A DNA stretch of 42,203 nt. Origin: Azovibrio sp. Lineage in GTDB: Bacteria > Pseudomonadota > Gammaproteobacteria > Burkholderiales > Rhodocyclaceae. Made by a program: the position numbers and the translations under genes. The notes under the pieces were generated by a model. It made no database searches, was not told the origin of the DNA, and saw only the letters and a list, made by a program, of their open reading frames with translations. The stretch spans positions 1-42,203 of the forward strand of contig JAOAIO010000014.1 in assembly GCA_026414665.1 (NCBI GenBank), given 5' to 3'. Below are positions 1 through 7,881 of this stretch, one piece after another (the first letter of the stretch is position 1; the number at the start of each line of letters is the position of its first letter).

Positions 1-15
1 GTGTATAAGAGACAG
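1..15 (+). other. Tn5 mosaic-end (Nextera adapter) residue at contig edge
   Basis: GTGTATAAGAGACAG is identical to the last 15 bases of the 19-bp Tn5 mosaic end used in transposase-based library preparation. It sits exactly at base 1. It is best read as untrimmed adapter rather than genomic sequence, so the natural sequence begins at about base 16. Confidence 0.92.
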
Positions 16-23
16 GGCCTGGG

Positions 24-1868
24 TCATGTCTCGGGCAGCCACACGGTGAAGCGGACGTTACCTTCCGGCGTGTCGTATTCGACCCGTCCGCCTAGCAGTT
101 CGGCGAAGCCGCGCACGAGGTAGAGTCCCAGGCCGGAGCCGGTCTGGTGGCGGGCATGGGGGCTGCGGTAATACTTGCCGAACACCTGGCCGGGGTCGGG
201 CAGTCCGGCGTCGCCGGGGCGGTTTTCGACGCCGATGCGCACCATGGGCTGGCCATCCTCCGACGTCCGGTCGAGCCGGATGCGGATCGTGGAGTCCGGC
301 GCGGAATACTTGAGGGCGTTGTCCGCCAGGTTTCCCAGGATCGCGCGCAGCAGCTGGGGGTCGGAGAGGATGTCCGGCACCGGCTCGGCCTCTATGGAGA
401 ATCGTTCCGGCGACTCGCCGGCATGGCAGGCTTCCTCCAGCAGCTCGCGCAGGCGGCAGGGGCCCCGTTGCGGCGTCCATTGCGTCTGTTCGAGCCGGTC
501 GGCCTGGCGGCAGCGTTCGACGACGGCGTTCATGTCGTGGAGGGCTTTTTGCGCATGGCGCCTCGCACCCGGCGAGGCCCTTTCCATCCCGAGCACCATG
601 CGCATGACCGAGATGGGCGTTTTGAGTTCGTGCACCAGCATCGCCATGAATCGGTTCTGCTTGTCGTGGTGCTCCCGCTCCAGCGTCAGGCGCTGCTGCG
701 CCAACTCCAGCTGCCGCACGGCCCGCCGATTTTCCTCGATCAGAAGGCGGGTGCGCCGGCTCATGATGTAGAGCATCAGAAGGGCGGACGCCATGACGTG
801 CGCCAGAGGCATGTCGAGATGCCATTCGGTCCCCCTTCCCCATCCCTGAATGGAGAATTGCGTCGCCAACAGGATCGACGCCTGGATGGCGAAGACGGTC
901 CGCAACGCGCGCCGCGTGGTGAACGCATCCTTTTGGGTCGTCCAGGACAGGATCGGCAGCAACAACGAGGCCGCCAAGGCCGCTTGCGCGTTGAGTTGCA
1001 GCGCGAGACGCGTGTGGCCCGCAGCCATCAGGACCAGTCCCGCGGGGAATACCAGCATCATCGCCGCCAGAATGGCCAGCAGGCCTCGATGCGCTTCGTA
1101 GGGCCGGTACAGCGCGTACATAAACGGAATGGCGAAGAACAACGCGGCCATCACGAACAGGCTGGTCAGGGTGTCCGCCCATTCGGGGCGGGACGACGGC
1201 ACGAGCGGCATCAGGTAGCCGTTGAGGGCCAGAATGTAAAGCATGTGGCTGAGCTCGTAGAGCACGAACAGCAGCGACAAGCCCTGGCGATGGGCGAGGT
1301 AGTCGTGGGCGGCCCAGATCACGATCCACAGCATGACGGCGAAGAACGCTCCGTGGAGAAACAAGAGCCGCAAGTCCTTGAGTTGCGCTTCGCGGGGTTC
1401 GAGTCCCTCGATGTCGAGGAGTGAGGTGCTGGCGGTCTTGAGGCGGAGATAATAGACGGTTTCCGCATCGCGGGGATGCACCACGAAACCCAGGGTGACG
1501 GCAGTCCGGTCGCGCACGCCGTAACCGTGGCGGTCGCCGCTGACGTGCTCGATCCAGCCGCCGGCGCCGTCGGGCTCGTAAAGCCGGAGGTCGTCCAGGT
1601 AGGTGGGCCGCACGCGCAATTCCACCGGCCCGGGCCTGGCGGGCGCACGCAGGACGATGCGCAGCCAGAAGGCCGAATCGCTGTAGCCCCTGGCCAGCGT
1701 CTTGTCGACCGGCCGGAAGTCGGCATCGACTACGTCGGCCAGGGTCAGCGCGTTCGTCCTGTCTTCCAGCAGGCCGCGGGCGACGATGAGATCGCCGCCC
1801 CAGGCGAAAGCGAACGGGGCCAGTCCCAGCCACAACAGACAACAACGAGTGAGAGAAATCAGCCTCAT
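24..1868 (-). CDS. 7TM-DISM sensor histidine kinase
   Basis: Predicted inner-membrane sensor kinase, 614 aa from the ATG at 1868. Domains in order: a hydrophobic signal-like N-terminus (residues 2-22), a periplasmic 7TMR-DISM extracellular domain (about 28-160), a block of about seven membrane helices (about 168-370), a short coiled coil (375-405), HisKA with phospho-acceptor His413 in LVHELKTP, and HATPase_c with N-box Asn517 (DNALKYS) and a GSGLGL box at 577-582. All catalytic boxes are present, so phosphotransfer is expected. No response regulator gene is in view; the partner may lie beyond the contig edge. The start codon falls inside the terminal repeat of the adjacent ISL3-type element, and no Shine-Dalgarno is visible upstream. 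The native promoter and first codons may therefore be lost and expression doubtful. The signal that it senses is unknown. Confidence 0.85.
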   Translation of the reverse strand: MRLISLTRCCLLWLGLAPFAFAWGGDLIVARGLLEDRTNALTLADVVDADFRPVDKTLARGYSDSAFWLRIVLRAPARPGPVELRVRPTYLDDLRLYEPDGAGGWIEHVSGDRHGYGVRDRTAVTLGFVVHPRDAETVYYLRLKTASTSLLDIEGLEPREAQLKDLRLLFLHGAFFAVMLWIVIWAAHDYLAHRQGLSLLFVLYELSHMLYILALNGYLMPLVPSSRPEWADTLTSLFVMAALFFAIPFMYALYRPYEAHRGLLAILAAMMLVFPAGLVLMAAGHTRLALQLNAQAALAASLLLPILSWTTQKDAFTTRRALRTVFAIQASILLATQFSIQGWGRGTEWHLDMPLAHVMASALLMLYIMSRRTRLLIEENRRAVRQLELAQQRLTLEREHHDKQNRFMAMLVHELKTPISVMRMVLGMERASPGARRHAQKALHDMNAVVERCRQADRLEQTQWTPQRGPCRLRELLEEACHAGESPERFSIEAEPVPDILSDPQLLRAILGNLADNALKYSAPDSTIRIRLDRTSEDGQPMVRIGVENRPGDAGLPDPGQVFGKYYRSPHARHQTGSGLGLYLVRGFAELLGGRVEYDTPEGNVRFTVWLPET

Positions 1869-3318
1869 TTGAAAATCGAGTGGGTAGTGGGGTTGCCGGG
1901 GCCGCGGGTCAAGGGCGGGCGCAGCCCGGCGGAGCGCACCCTTGACGCGCGGGATCGGGAGATACGCTGGCCCATGGCTGGATGCGGCGCACTCTCGCAT
2001 CGAGCCATGGAAACCCTGGCGAGGGTTGGGTAGCATGCGCGCCCGTTTGATCGCTGCGAGGAAGAGGAATGAGCGCCAAGCTGTTTGAAGCCGCCCTGGG
2101 CATTCGTGACCCCTGGTTCATTCAGGGAATCGATTTCGATGCGGGCAAGAAGACGCTGACCATCGGCGTTGATTTCGTTGCCGGCAGCCGGTTTGCGGTT
2201 CCGGGCGTCGAAGGCGGCCACCCGGCCCACGATACCGTCACCAAGCGCTACCGGCATCTGAACTTCTTCCAGCATGAGTGCTACCTGGAAGTGCGCATGC
2301 CGCGAGTCCGCCTGCCCGACGGCGGCATTCGTCTGGTCGAGCCCGACTGGGCGGGCAAGCTGGCCGGCTTCACGCTGCTGTTCGAGGCGCTGGTCATCAT
2401 GCTGTGCCGTGAAATGCCATTTGCCGCCGTGGCTCGGCTGGTCAATCTGTCCTGGCATCGGGTGGCTGCCATCTGCGAGCGCTACGTCGATCTGGCGCTC
2501 TCTGAAGCCGATTTCTCCGAGGTCAGGCGCCTGGCCGTGGATGAAACCTCGCGCGCCAAGGGGCACGACTACATCAACCTGTTTGCCGATGCCGACGAAC
2601 GCCGTGTGCTCTTTGTCGCCGAGGGGCGGGGCGCCGACACGGTCGAGGCATTTGCCGGCGATCTGAAGGTCCATGGCGGCGATCCGGAAGCCATCGAGTC
2701 GGCCTCCATCGACATGTCGCCAGCCTTCATCAAGGGGGTAGGCGAGCATCTGCCCAATGCCCGCATCACCTTCGACAAGTTCCACGTCGTCGCCCATGCA
2801 AGCGCAGCGGTGGATAAGACCCGGCGCATCGAACAGAAGACCGACCCCAGCCTCAAGGGTCTGCGCTGGGCGCTGCTGAAGGACAGAGAGAAGCTGAATC
2901 CGAGCGCACAGGCTGATCTCGATGCCTTGGTCGCCCAGCTCACCACCAAGCGCACGGCCCGGGCCTGGCTCTACCGTGAGCAACTGCGCGACATCCTGGA
3001 GCGCAAGCAGATCAATGTCGTGCGCGGCATGCTGTCCCAGTGGTGCACCAACGTGATGCGCTCGAAGGTCGAGCCGATGAAGGACGTTGCCAATCTCATC
3101 CGCAACCACATGGAGAGTATCGTCGCCTGGGCGCAGACGCGGCAGACCAACGGCTTCCTCGAAGCCTTGAACGGCCTGTTCCAGGCCGCCAAGCGCAAGG
3201 CCCGCGGATACCGACGATTCTCCACCATCCGCACCGTGATCTTCCTCATCGCCGGCAAGCTCGACTTCGCCCACTTCAACCCACATGCCTCTTAACCCAC
3301 TCGAAATTCAAAAGAGCC
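1862..3318 (+). mobile_element. ISL3-family insertion sequence, about 1457 bp
   Basis: One transposase gene lies between imperfect terminal inverted repeats. The left end (1862-1884) begins GCCTCATTTGAAAATCGAG. The right end, read inward from 3318 to 3296, begins GGCTCTTTTGAATTTCGAG. The two 23-bp ends match at 19 positions. Element length and single-ORF layout fit ISL3. The 8-bp flanks (AGAAATCA on the left, GTTTTTCA on the right) are not a convincing target duplication, so one end may have been rearranged after insertion. The left repeat contains the kinase start codon. Confidence 0.8.
2069..3295 (+). CDS. ISL3-family transposase
   Basis: Full-length DDE transposase of 408 aa, which moves the surrounding element by cut-and-paste. 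Visible are an N-terminal segment typical of the family, a helix-turn-helix region around residues 115-150, and a catalytic core with the first Asp in LAVDETSRAKGHDY, the second in SIDMSPAFIKG followed by FDKFHV, and a C-terminal Glu in the GFLEALNGLFQAAKRKARG region. The GAGGAAGAGG stretch just before the ATG acts as ribosome-binding site. The TAA is followed at once by the right terminal repeat. No internal stop or frameshift is seen, so the enzyme looks functional. Confidence 0.93.
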   Translation: MSAKLFEAALGIRDPWFIQGIDFDAGKKTLTIGVDFVAGSRFAVPGVEGGHPAHDTVTKRYRHLNFFQHECYLEVRMPRVRLPDGGIRLVEPDWAGKLAGFTLLFEALVIMLCREMPFAAVARLVNLSWHRVAAICERYVDLALSEADFSEVRRLAVDETSRAKGHDYINLFADADERRVLFVAEGRGADTVEAFAGDLKVHGGDPEAIESASIDMSPAFIKGVGEHLPNARITFDKFHVVAHASAAVDKTRRIEQKTDPSLKGLRWALLKDREKLNPSAQADLDALVAQLTTKRTARAWLYREQLRDILERKQINVVRGMLSQWCTNVMRSKVEPMKDVANLIRNHMESIVAWAQTRQTNGFLEALNGLFQAAKRKARGYRRFSTIRTVIFLIAGKLDFAHFNPHAS

Positions 3319-3367
3319 GTTTTTCATCTTCCAACTCATCGGCATTATGCCGCCAATTTCTGGCTGT

Positions 3368-3490
3368 TCACGGGTTTCCTACGGCAGACAAGGATGCTGA
3401 CTGCGATGCTGTCCACATCCTGCTGTAGTAGAGGAACGACGGGGTGTCCTTGGTGTTGAGCTGGAAGATCTTGAGGTCGGATGCAAATCG
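3368..3490 (-). pseudogene. Unidentified gene fragment between two IS elements
   Basis: In the 172-bp gap between the ISL3 and IS3 elements, the minus strand reads for about 40 codons with GC-rich third positions (for example DLKIFQLNTKDTPSFLYYS) before a TGA at 3368-3370. It is cut at its 5' side by the IS3 end. I do not recognise the protein. It may be the 3' scrap of a gene destroyed by the IS3 insertion, or chance coding-like sequence. Nothing else is seen in this gap. Confidence 0.22.
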
Positions 3491-3504
3491 TAGAGTGCAA
3501 CGGT

Positions 3505-4348
3505 TCAAGCGGCCACCTGTTTTGCATAGTATTGCTGACTGAAAGCGGCGGGCGACAGATGGCCGAGTCGAGCCTGCTTTCGAATCCTGTTGTAGAAGAT
3601 CTCGATGTATTCCGTGATCTCGCTCGTAGCCTGCTTGCGGGTGGCGAAGCGGCGGTGATGCACCCGTTCGGTCTTCAATGAGCCCCAGCAACTTTCCATC
3701 GGTGCGTTATCCCAGCAATTCCCCTTGCGACTCATGGAAGGCTGCATGCCGAACTGGCGGAGCAGTTGTTGGTAGGCATGTGAGCAATACTGGCTGCCGC
3801 GATCCGAATGGTGGATGAGCCCCTTCCCCGGTCGCTTGGAGGCAACGGCACGGAATAGCGCCTGCATGACCAACTGCTGCGTCATCCGGGCATCGAGGGC
3901 GTAGCCCACCAGTTCGCCGTTGAACAGATCCTTGATGCCGGCGAGGTAGCGCCAGCCCTCATCGGTGGCGATGTAGGTGATGTCCGTGACCCACGCCTTG
4001 TTGGGGGCCGTGACGGCAAACTGGCGATCCAGCAGATTCGGCGCGACGGGCAGTCGATGGCTCGAATCCGTGGTGGCCTTGAATTTCCGTTTCTGCCGGC
4101 AACGCAGACCGAGTTTGCTGCGGATGCGCTTGATGCGGTGAATGCCTACCTGAACGCCGTTGTCGGCCAAGTCGGCTTGCAGGCGCTCGGGGCCGTAGGT
4201 CTGCCGCGTCCGCTCGTGCGCCGCCTTGATATCGATTTCCAGACGTGCGTTCGCCTGTGCCAGGCGTGATACCCGCTCTCCGAAACACCCAGCACATAGC
4301 AGCAATGGGGTAGGTTTGTCGCAGTTCGTGAATCCGTCCGTATTTCAC
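3505..4348 (-). pseudogene. IS3-family transposase OrfB, frameshifted near its 5' end
   Basis: OrfB carries the integrase-like DDE catalytic domain of IS3 elements. The catalytic part (about 265 codons, to 3505) is intact, with WVTDITYIATDEG (first Asp), HHSDRGSQY (second Asp) and NAPMESCWGSLK (Glu). The N-terminal HTH_21 portion is broken. It starts at the GTG at 4348 (KYGRIHELRQTYPIAAMC), continues after a first shift as YVLGVSESGYHAW in a second frame, then after a second shift as AQANARLEIDIKAAH in the catalytic frame. The two shifts are near 4296-4310 and 4262-4268 and look like small deletions. A second, lower start in the catalytic frame would give a protein lacking the HTH. A functional OrfAB fusion cannot be made without these shifts being corrected. 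Confidence 0.82.
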
Positions 4349-4647
4349 CGCGACTCCTTCGCGAAATACGTCGCAAACTTTTTTAGCAGATCCCGCTCCA
4401 TCTTCACTTCGGCCAGTTCCTTGCGGGTCCGCGCGAGCTCAAGTTCCAATTCACTCGGCAACCGTTGCCCTTTGCCCACTTCCGCCAGCTTGCCTTCGCG
4501 TGCCGCGCGCAACCAGTTATCCAGGCTGCTCTTCGGCAGCGATAGCTGCTTCGCCGCTCGCGCCACCGACATCCCCGTCGTTTCAACCAGCTTGACCGCC
4601 TCCGCCCGAAATTCCGGCGTGTAGATCCCCTTCGGTGTCCGTTCCAT
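4345..4647 (-). CDS. IS3-family transposase OrfA (DNA-binding subunit)
   Basis: Small helix-turn-helix protein of 100 aa that binds the IS ends and is joined to OrfB by programmed frameshifting. HTH_8/Tnp_1 motif at about residues 8-55 (YTPEFRAEAVKLVETTGMSV then AKQLSLPKSSLDNWL), followed by a leucine-zipper-like coiled coil (about 62-90, ELELARTRKELAEVKMERDL). The start at 4647 is chosen because GGAGG lies six to seven bases upstream; the ATG at 4653 would abut the GGAGG. The gene ends at 4345, overlapping the GTG of orfB, and contains a slippery heptamer near its 3' end. Confidence 0.88.
   Translation of the reverse strand: MERTPKGIYTPEFRAEAVKLVETTGMSVARAAKQLSLPKSSLDNWLRAAREGKLAEVGKGQRLPSELELELARTRKELAEVKMERDLLKKFATYFAKESR
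4378..4384 (-). promoter_or_regulatory. Programmed -1 frameshift heptamer A AAA AAG
   Basis: On the minus strand the orfA codons CTA AAA AAG contain AAAAAAG in the phase needed for -1 slippage. The orfB start at 4348 lies in the -1 frame relative to orfA. This is the classical IS3-family arrangement for making the OrfAB fusion. Confidence 0.75.
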
Positions 4648-4727
4648 TTTCATCCTCCAGATCGTCAAATTACACGATCCGTTGGACTCCATTATTTCCA
4701 GCCTACCTCAACCTACCTCACGTTTGA

Positions 4728-4817
4728 TCTGGCAAAGACCGAGATGGGGCAGGCCCTTTGAGATTGTGCGCGATGTCGTAGCGACACTACGACTGCGCAG
4801 ATCAGGCGAAAATCGAT
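4728..4817 (+). repeat. Left copy of a split direct repeat flanking higBA
   Basis: TCTGGCAAAGACCG (4728-4741) and GCGAAAATCGAT (4806-4817) both recur in the same order and orientation beyond higA (5497-5510 and 5564-5575). Sequence between the two blocks is not conserved. This could mark the edges of an inserted toxin-antitoxin cassette or be shared regulatory sequence. Confidence 0.55.
4775..4793. promoter_or_regulatory. Perfect palindrome upstream of higB, possible operator
   Basis: GTCGTAG-CGACA-CTACGAC is a perfect 7-bp inverted repeat with a 5-base spacer, about 98 bp before the higB ATG. HigA antitoxins commonly repress their own operon by binding palindromes, so this is a candidate site. 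It is distant from the start codon, and no T-run makes it a terminator. The rest of 4692-4890 shows only a 10-bp tandem duplication (CCTACCTCAA twice, about 4702-4720). Confidence 0.3.
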
Positions 4818-4890
4818 TCTTGTAGTCTGTGCCTCACCGGAAACCGCTCAGCCCGCTTGACGGATTCTGCAATACGGAACACAATGCGCC

Positions 4891-5169
4891 ATGATCCACT
4901 CGTTCGCCTGTTCCGACACCGAGGCGCTTTTCCATTGCCGGCCCGTGCTGCGGTTCAGAAACATCGAGCGGGTGGCGCGGCGCAAGTTGCTGCAACTCCA
5001 TGCGGCCACCGAACTGGCGAGCCTGCGTATTCCTCCGGGAAACCAGCTCGAAGCCCTGAAAGGGGACCGCAAGGGGCAGCACAGCATCCGGGTCAACGAC
5101 CAGTGGCGCATCTGCTTCGTCTGGCGAAAAGACGGGGCATATCAGGTCGAGATCGTAGACTATCACTGA
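4891..5169 (+). CDS. higB: HigB-type (RelE superfamily) toxin
   Basis: Predicted ribosome-dependent mRNA endonuclease of a type II toxin-antitoxin pair, 92 aa, full length for HigB/plasmid maintenance killer proteins. Family hallmarks are an RF.NIERVARRKL segment (residues 22-33), the strongly conserved RIPPGNQLEALKGDR block (46-60), and the C-terminal QHSIRVNDQWRICFVW and VEIVDYH strands. The toxin precedes the antitoxin, the reversed order diagnostic of higBA. The antitoxin starts 12 bp downstream. The module lies between IS elements, in keeping with horizontal acquisition. Confidence 0.93.
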   Translation: MIHSFACSDTEALFHCRPVLRFRNIERVARRKLLQLHAATELASLRIPPGNQLEALKGDRKGQHSIRVNDQWRICFVWRKDGAYQVEIVDYH

Positions 5170-5181
5170 GAGGAACGGAAC

Positions 5182-5487
5182 ATGGCGAAACTGCTCGATG
5201 AGATTCATCCCGGCGAAATACTGCTGGAGGAATTCATGAAGCCGCTGGGCATCACGGCGCGCCAGCTTGCCGCCGATATCGATGTTTCTCCCAGTCGCAT
5301 CAGCGAGATCGTTCATGGTCGCCGGCCGATTACCGCCGACACCGCTTTGCGTCTGGGCCTGTATTTCGGCATGGAGCCACGGTTCTGGATCAACCTACAG
5401 GCGGAACACGACATGCGTATCGCGATGCGCGAGCTGCGTGACAAGGTCGCGCCCCGCATCCGGGCATTTCATCCTGCCGTCGCGTGA
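5182..5487 (+). CDS. higA: HigA-type antitoxin, XRE-family HTH
   Basis: Antitoxin and likely operon autorepressor, 101 aa. It begins with the typical HPGEILLEEFMKPLGIT segment, then an XRE helix-turn-helix (about residues 22-60: ARQLAADIDVSPSRISEIV and the HGRRPITADTALRLG helix) and the family's YFGMEPRFWINLQAEHDM block. It should bind and neutralise the upstream toxin. It is preceded by AGAGGA nine bases before the ATG and is almost certainly co-transcribed with higB. Both genes are intact, so the module is probably active. Confidence 0.93.
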   Translation: MAKLLDEIHPGEILLEEFMKPLGITARQLAADIDVSPSRISEIVHGRRPITADTALRLGLYFGMEPRFWINLQAEHDMRIAMRELRDKVAPRIRAFHPAVA

Positions 5488-5496
5488 AAGTTCAGG

Positions 5497-5575
5497 TCTG
5501 GCAAAGACCGGCAACGACAGGCAAGAGCAAGAATTTTTTCGGCAGGGTATACAGCAGGGTATTGCGAAAATCGAT
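5497..5575 (+). repeat. Right copy of the split direct repeat flanking higBA
   Basis: TCTGGCAAAGACCG (5497-5510) and GCGAAAATCGAT (5564-5575) repeat the left copies at 4728-4741 and 4806-4817. The repeat starts 9 bp after the higA stop. From here to about 5696 I see no gene. Confidence 0.55.
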
Positions 5576-5696
5576 GTGGAAAAACAATAGACAAATCAAG
5601 GCGCTTACTGCGTCATTGATGATAGAGTGGGAGTGACTTGGCAACGATAGGCGCCTGCTGGCCAGGCTTCGCAGTGACGCGCGGCTATGTCAAGGC

Positions 5697-6395
5697 AACT
5701 TAGAGATGTCGTAGGGGCAAATTAGAAATATCCGCCTTTGAGCAGAAGAGGCTGGATTGGTAATGGGGTGCTGGCGCTAGGGATGGTTAGGGCTGGGACG
5801 CGTATTTCTGGGCGGGCGGCGGCGCTTCAGGATGTCGTCCACCCCGCGCGTTGAGTGTTTCGTCATCCACGGCCGTTACGACGCCTTGCGTGGAGCCAAA
5901 GCGTTGGTAGGGCCGTACCGCAGGCCGCGTCTCTCGCACCCATCATGCAGACTGCCGTTGCACCCGCTCACCCCGCCGTGGGCGGGGTGGGTGTAAGCCC
6001 GGTGCGCTTGCGCTTGGGCTGCCAGAGGCCGGCCTCGATCATCCAGCTGCGCAGCGCCTCCTTGGAGAGCATGAAACCCTCCGCCCGCAGATACTCGGCC
6101 GCCAGGGTGGGGCCGAAGTCCGCATAACGCGCCTCGACCCGCTCCATGACCTCAGACTTGACCGCCTCGGCAATGCGCCGGTTCGAGGGCTTGCCCCGCC
6201 GGCGGCTGACCAGACCCGCCGCTCCTTCACGTCGGTAGCGCTGCAAGAGTCTGCGCACCTGCCGATCCGTGATCCCCAGCATCGCCGCCGCGTGCCGCTG
6301 CGTGATCAACCCAGTCTCCACCCGCTCCAGCAAGTAGAGCCGCTCAACTTCTCGGTCGCTCATCTTCCAAAGCCGACTTTTCTAACTGGGCTCTT
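5697..6395 (-). mobile_element. Decayed ISNCY-type insertion sequence remnant
   Basis: The two ends resemble each other as inverted repeats: TTAGAAATATCCGCCTTTG at 5722 on the plus strand, and TTAGAAAAGTCGGCTTTGG read inward from 6385. A second TTAGAGATGTC lies at 5700-5710. Between them are the N-terminal part of a transposase and what looks like its C-terminal tail, with the catalytic middle missing. The element is about 700 bp where intact relatives are well over 1 kb. Exact ends are uncertain. Confidence 0.5.
5777..6363 (-). pseudogene. ISNCY-family transposase, internally deleted and frameshifted
   Basis: From the ATG at 6363 the first 120 or so residues are a good ISNCY-type N-terminus: MSDREVERLYLLERVETG, a helix-turn-helix (RHAAAMLGITDRQVRRLLQ), then REGAAGLVSRRRGKPSNRR and the YADFGPTLAAEYLRAEGF block ending SWMIEAGLWQPKRKR. 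The reading frame then runs into a GC-rich hairpin (CACCCCGCC-GTG-GGCGGGGTG, about 5974-5994) and a stop at 5968. Further left (about 5930-5777) other frames give TAVDDETLNAR then VDDILKRRR and PNHP followed by a stop, which I interpret as the family's C-terminal tail after an internal deletion and a one-base shift. The DDE core is gone, so the protein is inactive. Confidence 0.7.
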
Positions 6396-6439
6396 GCGCT
6401 TACACGCTCCGCCTGCGCTAAGGCGAGGTGGTAGCGGCC

Positions 6440-7830
6440 TTAGGTTCGGTAGGCTGCCAGGCGCGTCAGGCAGGCTTCCCGACCGATTAGGTGGATCAAT
6501 GCGTCTACCGAGGGGGTCTGGGTCTGGCCGGTGAGCAAGATGCGTAATGGCATCGCCAATTTTGGCATTTTCAGGCCGTGTTGCGCGAGGGTGTCCTTAA
6601 GCAAGGCCGCAATTGCTGGAATTTCCCAGCTGACTTGGGTCAGCCCACGGGTGAAATCGATTAGTGCGGGCAATGCCGCCTCGCTCAAATGTTGGGCTAG
6701 GAGAGCTGGGTTGGGGGGGATGTCCTTGTATAGCGTTTCGAGCGCGTCGGCAAGCGCGTTCAAAGTATTACAGCGCTCGACGTAAAGCGCGATGGCTTGT
6801 GTGAGATCGGGGCCTTGGTCGGGATCGAGGCCGCGCGCGGCAAGGCGTTGGGCGATTTTCGGGGCGAGCTCTGCCGCTGGGGTTTGTTTCAGGTAGTGTT
6901 GGTTCAGCCACAGCAGTTTTTCAGTGTTGAACTGGGCCGCCGAAGGCGTGATGTGATCCAGGTCGAACCACTGCACGAATTGTTCACGACTGAAAATTTC
7001 GTCATCGCCGTGCGACCAGCCGAGCCGAGCCAGATAGTTGATGACGGCTTCGGGTAAAAAGCCGTCTGCCTCGTACTGCATGACTGAAACGGCGCCGTGC
7101 CGTTTGGATAGCTTGGTGCCGTCATCGCCGAGAATCATGGAGAGGTGGGCGTATTGGGGAATCTGCGCGCCCAGGGCCGTAAGGATGTTGATTTGGCGTG
7201 GGGTATTGTTGACGTGATCGTCGCCGCGGATCACGTGGGTAATGCCCATGCCCAATCGTCTACGACCACGCAGAAGTTATAGGTGGGGGTGCCATCCGCT
7301 CTGGCGATGATGAGGTCGTCGAGTTCGGCATTGGCGAATTCGATGCGTCCCTTGACCAAATCGTGCCAGGCGACGACGCCGTCGCGGGGGTTCTTGAAAC
7401 GGATGACAGGTGCCACACCGGCCGGCGGTTGCGGCAGGACCTTTCCGGGTTCGGGGCGCCAACGGCCGTCGTAGCGCGGCTTCTCGCCGCGGGCGCGTTG
7501 GGCTTCGCGTAGGGCGTCGAGCTCTTCTGGGGTGGTATAGCAGGGGTAGGCCGTGCCTTGGGCAAGCATGTCCTGGATCACCTGCTTGTAGCGGTCCATG
7601 CGCTGCATCTGGTAGAACGGGCCTTCATCGTGGTCGAGGCCAAGCCATTTCATGCCGTCGAGAATGGCTTGCACGGCTTCTGGAGTGGAGCGGGCTACGT
7701 CGGTATCTTCGATGCGCAGGATGAAACGTCCGCCGTGACGACGGGCATAAGCCCAGGAGAAGAGGGCGGTACGGGCGCCACCGATGTGCAGAAAACCGGT
7801 GGGACTAGGGGCAAAACGGGTGCGAACCAT
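6440..7830 (-). CDS. gltX: Glutamyl-tRNA synthetase, interrupted by a one-base frameshift
   Basis: Charges tRNA-Glu with glutamate; class I aminoacyl-tRNA synthetase, about 465 aa when joined, the normal length. The N-terminal part starts at the ATG at 7830 with the HIGH-type motif ([20 protein letters not shown]), then [10 protein letters not shown]. The C-terminal part holds the KMSKS-type motif ([15 protein letters not shown]) and the anticodon-binding domain to the TAA at 6440. The frame breaks at 7250-7251: the reading is VDDW then AWALPT and a stop, whereas VDDW[16 protein letters not shown] continues in the next frame, as if GAC had become GC. Everything else is conserved and the gene is usually essential. 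A sequencing or assembly error is most likely; a recent mutation with a second copy elsewhere is possible. Confidence 0.93.
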
Positions 7831-7881
7831 GGATCAATGAGCAGGTGAGAAAAGCGAGCCATTGTATACGAGCAAAAAAGT

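Larger units (their letters stand above)
3491..4691 (-). mobile_element. IS3-family insertion sequence, about 1.2 kb, orfB damaged
   Basis: Two-gene orfA/orfB element read leftward. Terminal repeats are visible: inward from 4691, TGGAGTCCAACGGATCGTG; inward from 3491, TAGAGTGCAACGGTTCAAG. These share the GAGTnCAACGGnTC core. The 3-bp flanks (TCG and TTA) do not match, so no target duplication supports the exact ends. OrfA is intact, but the 5' part of orfB has lost its frame, so this copy is probably not self-mobile. Confidence 0.82.

Noticed and set aside
147-1424. Long plus-strand open frame opposite the histidine kinase
   Set aside because: Low-complexity Arg/Gly/Gln-rich translation with no domain; it is the antisense shadow of a high-GC coding gene whose kinase motifs are unmistakable.
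1865-3286. 473-codon minus-strand frame across the ISL3 element
   Set aside because: It runs antisense to the intact transposase and through the IS end into the kinase start region; no family motif, compositional shadow.
3505-4305. IS3 OrfB as an intact gene starting at 4305
   Set aside because: The family N-terminus is found upstream in two other frames, so this is the surviving part of a frameshifted gene.
5968-6000. GC-rich hairpin as a terminator for higBA
   Set aside because: It is about 490 bp from higA, lacks a T-run and lies at the break in the ISNCY transposase remnant, so it is more likely junction sequence.
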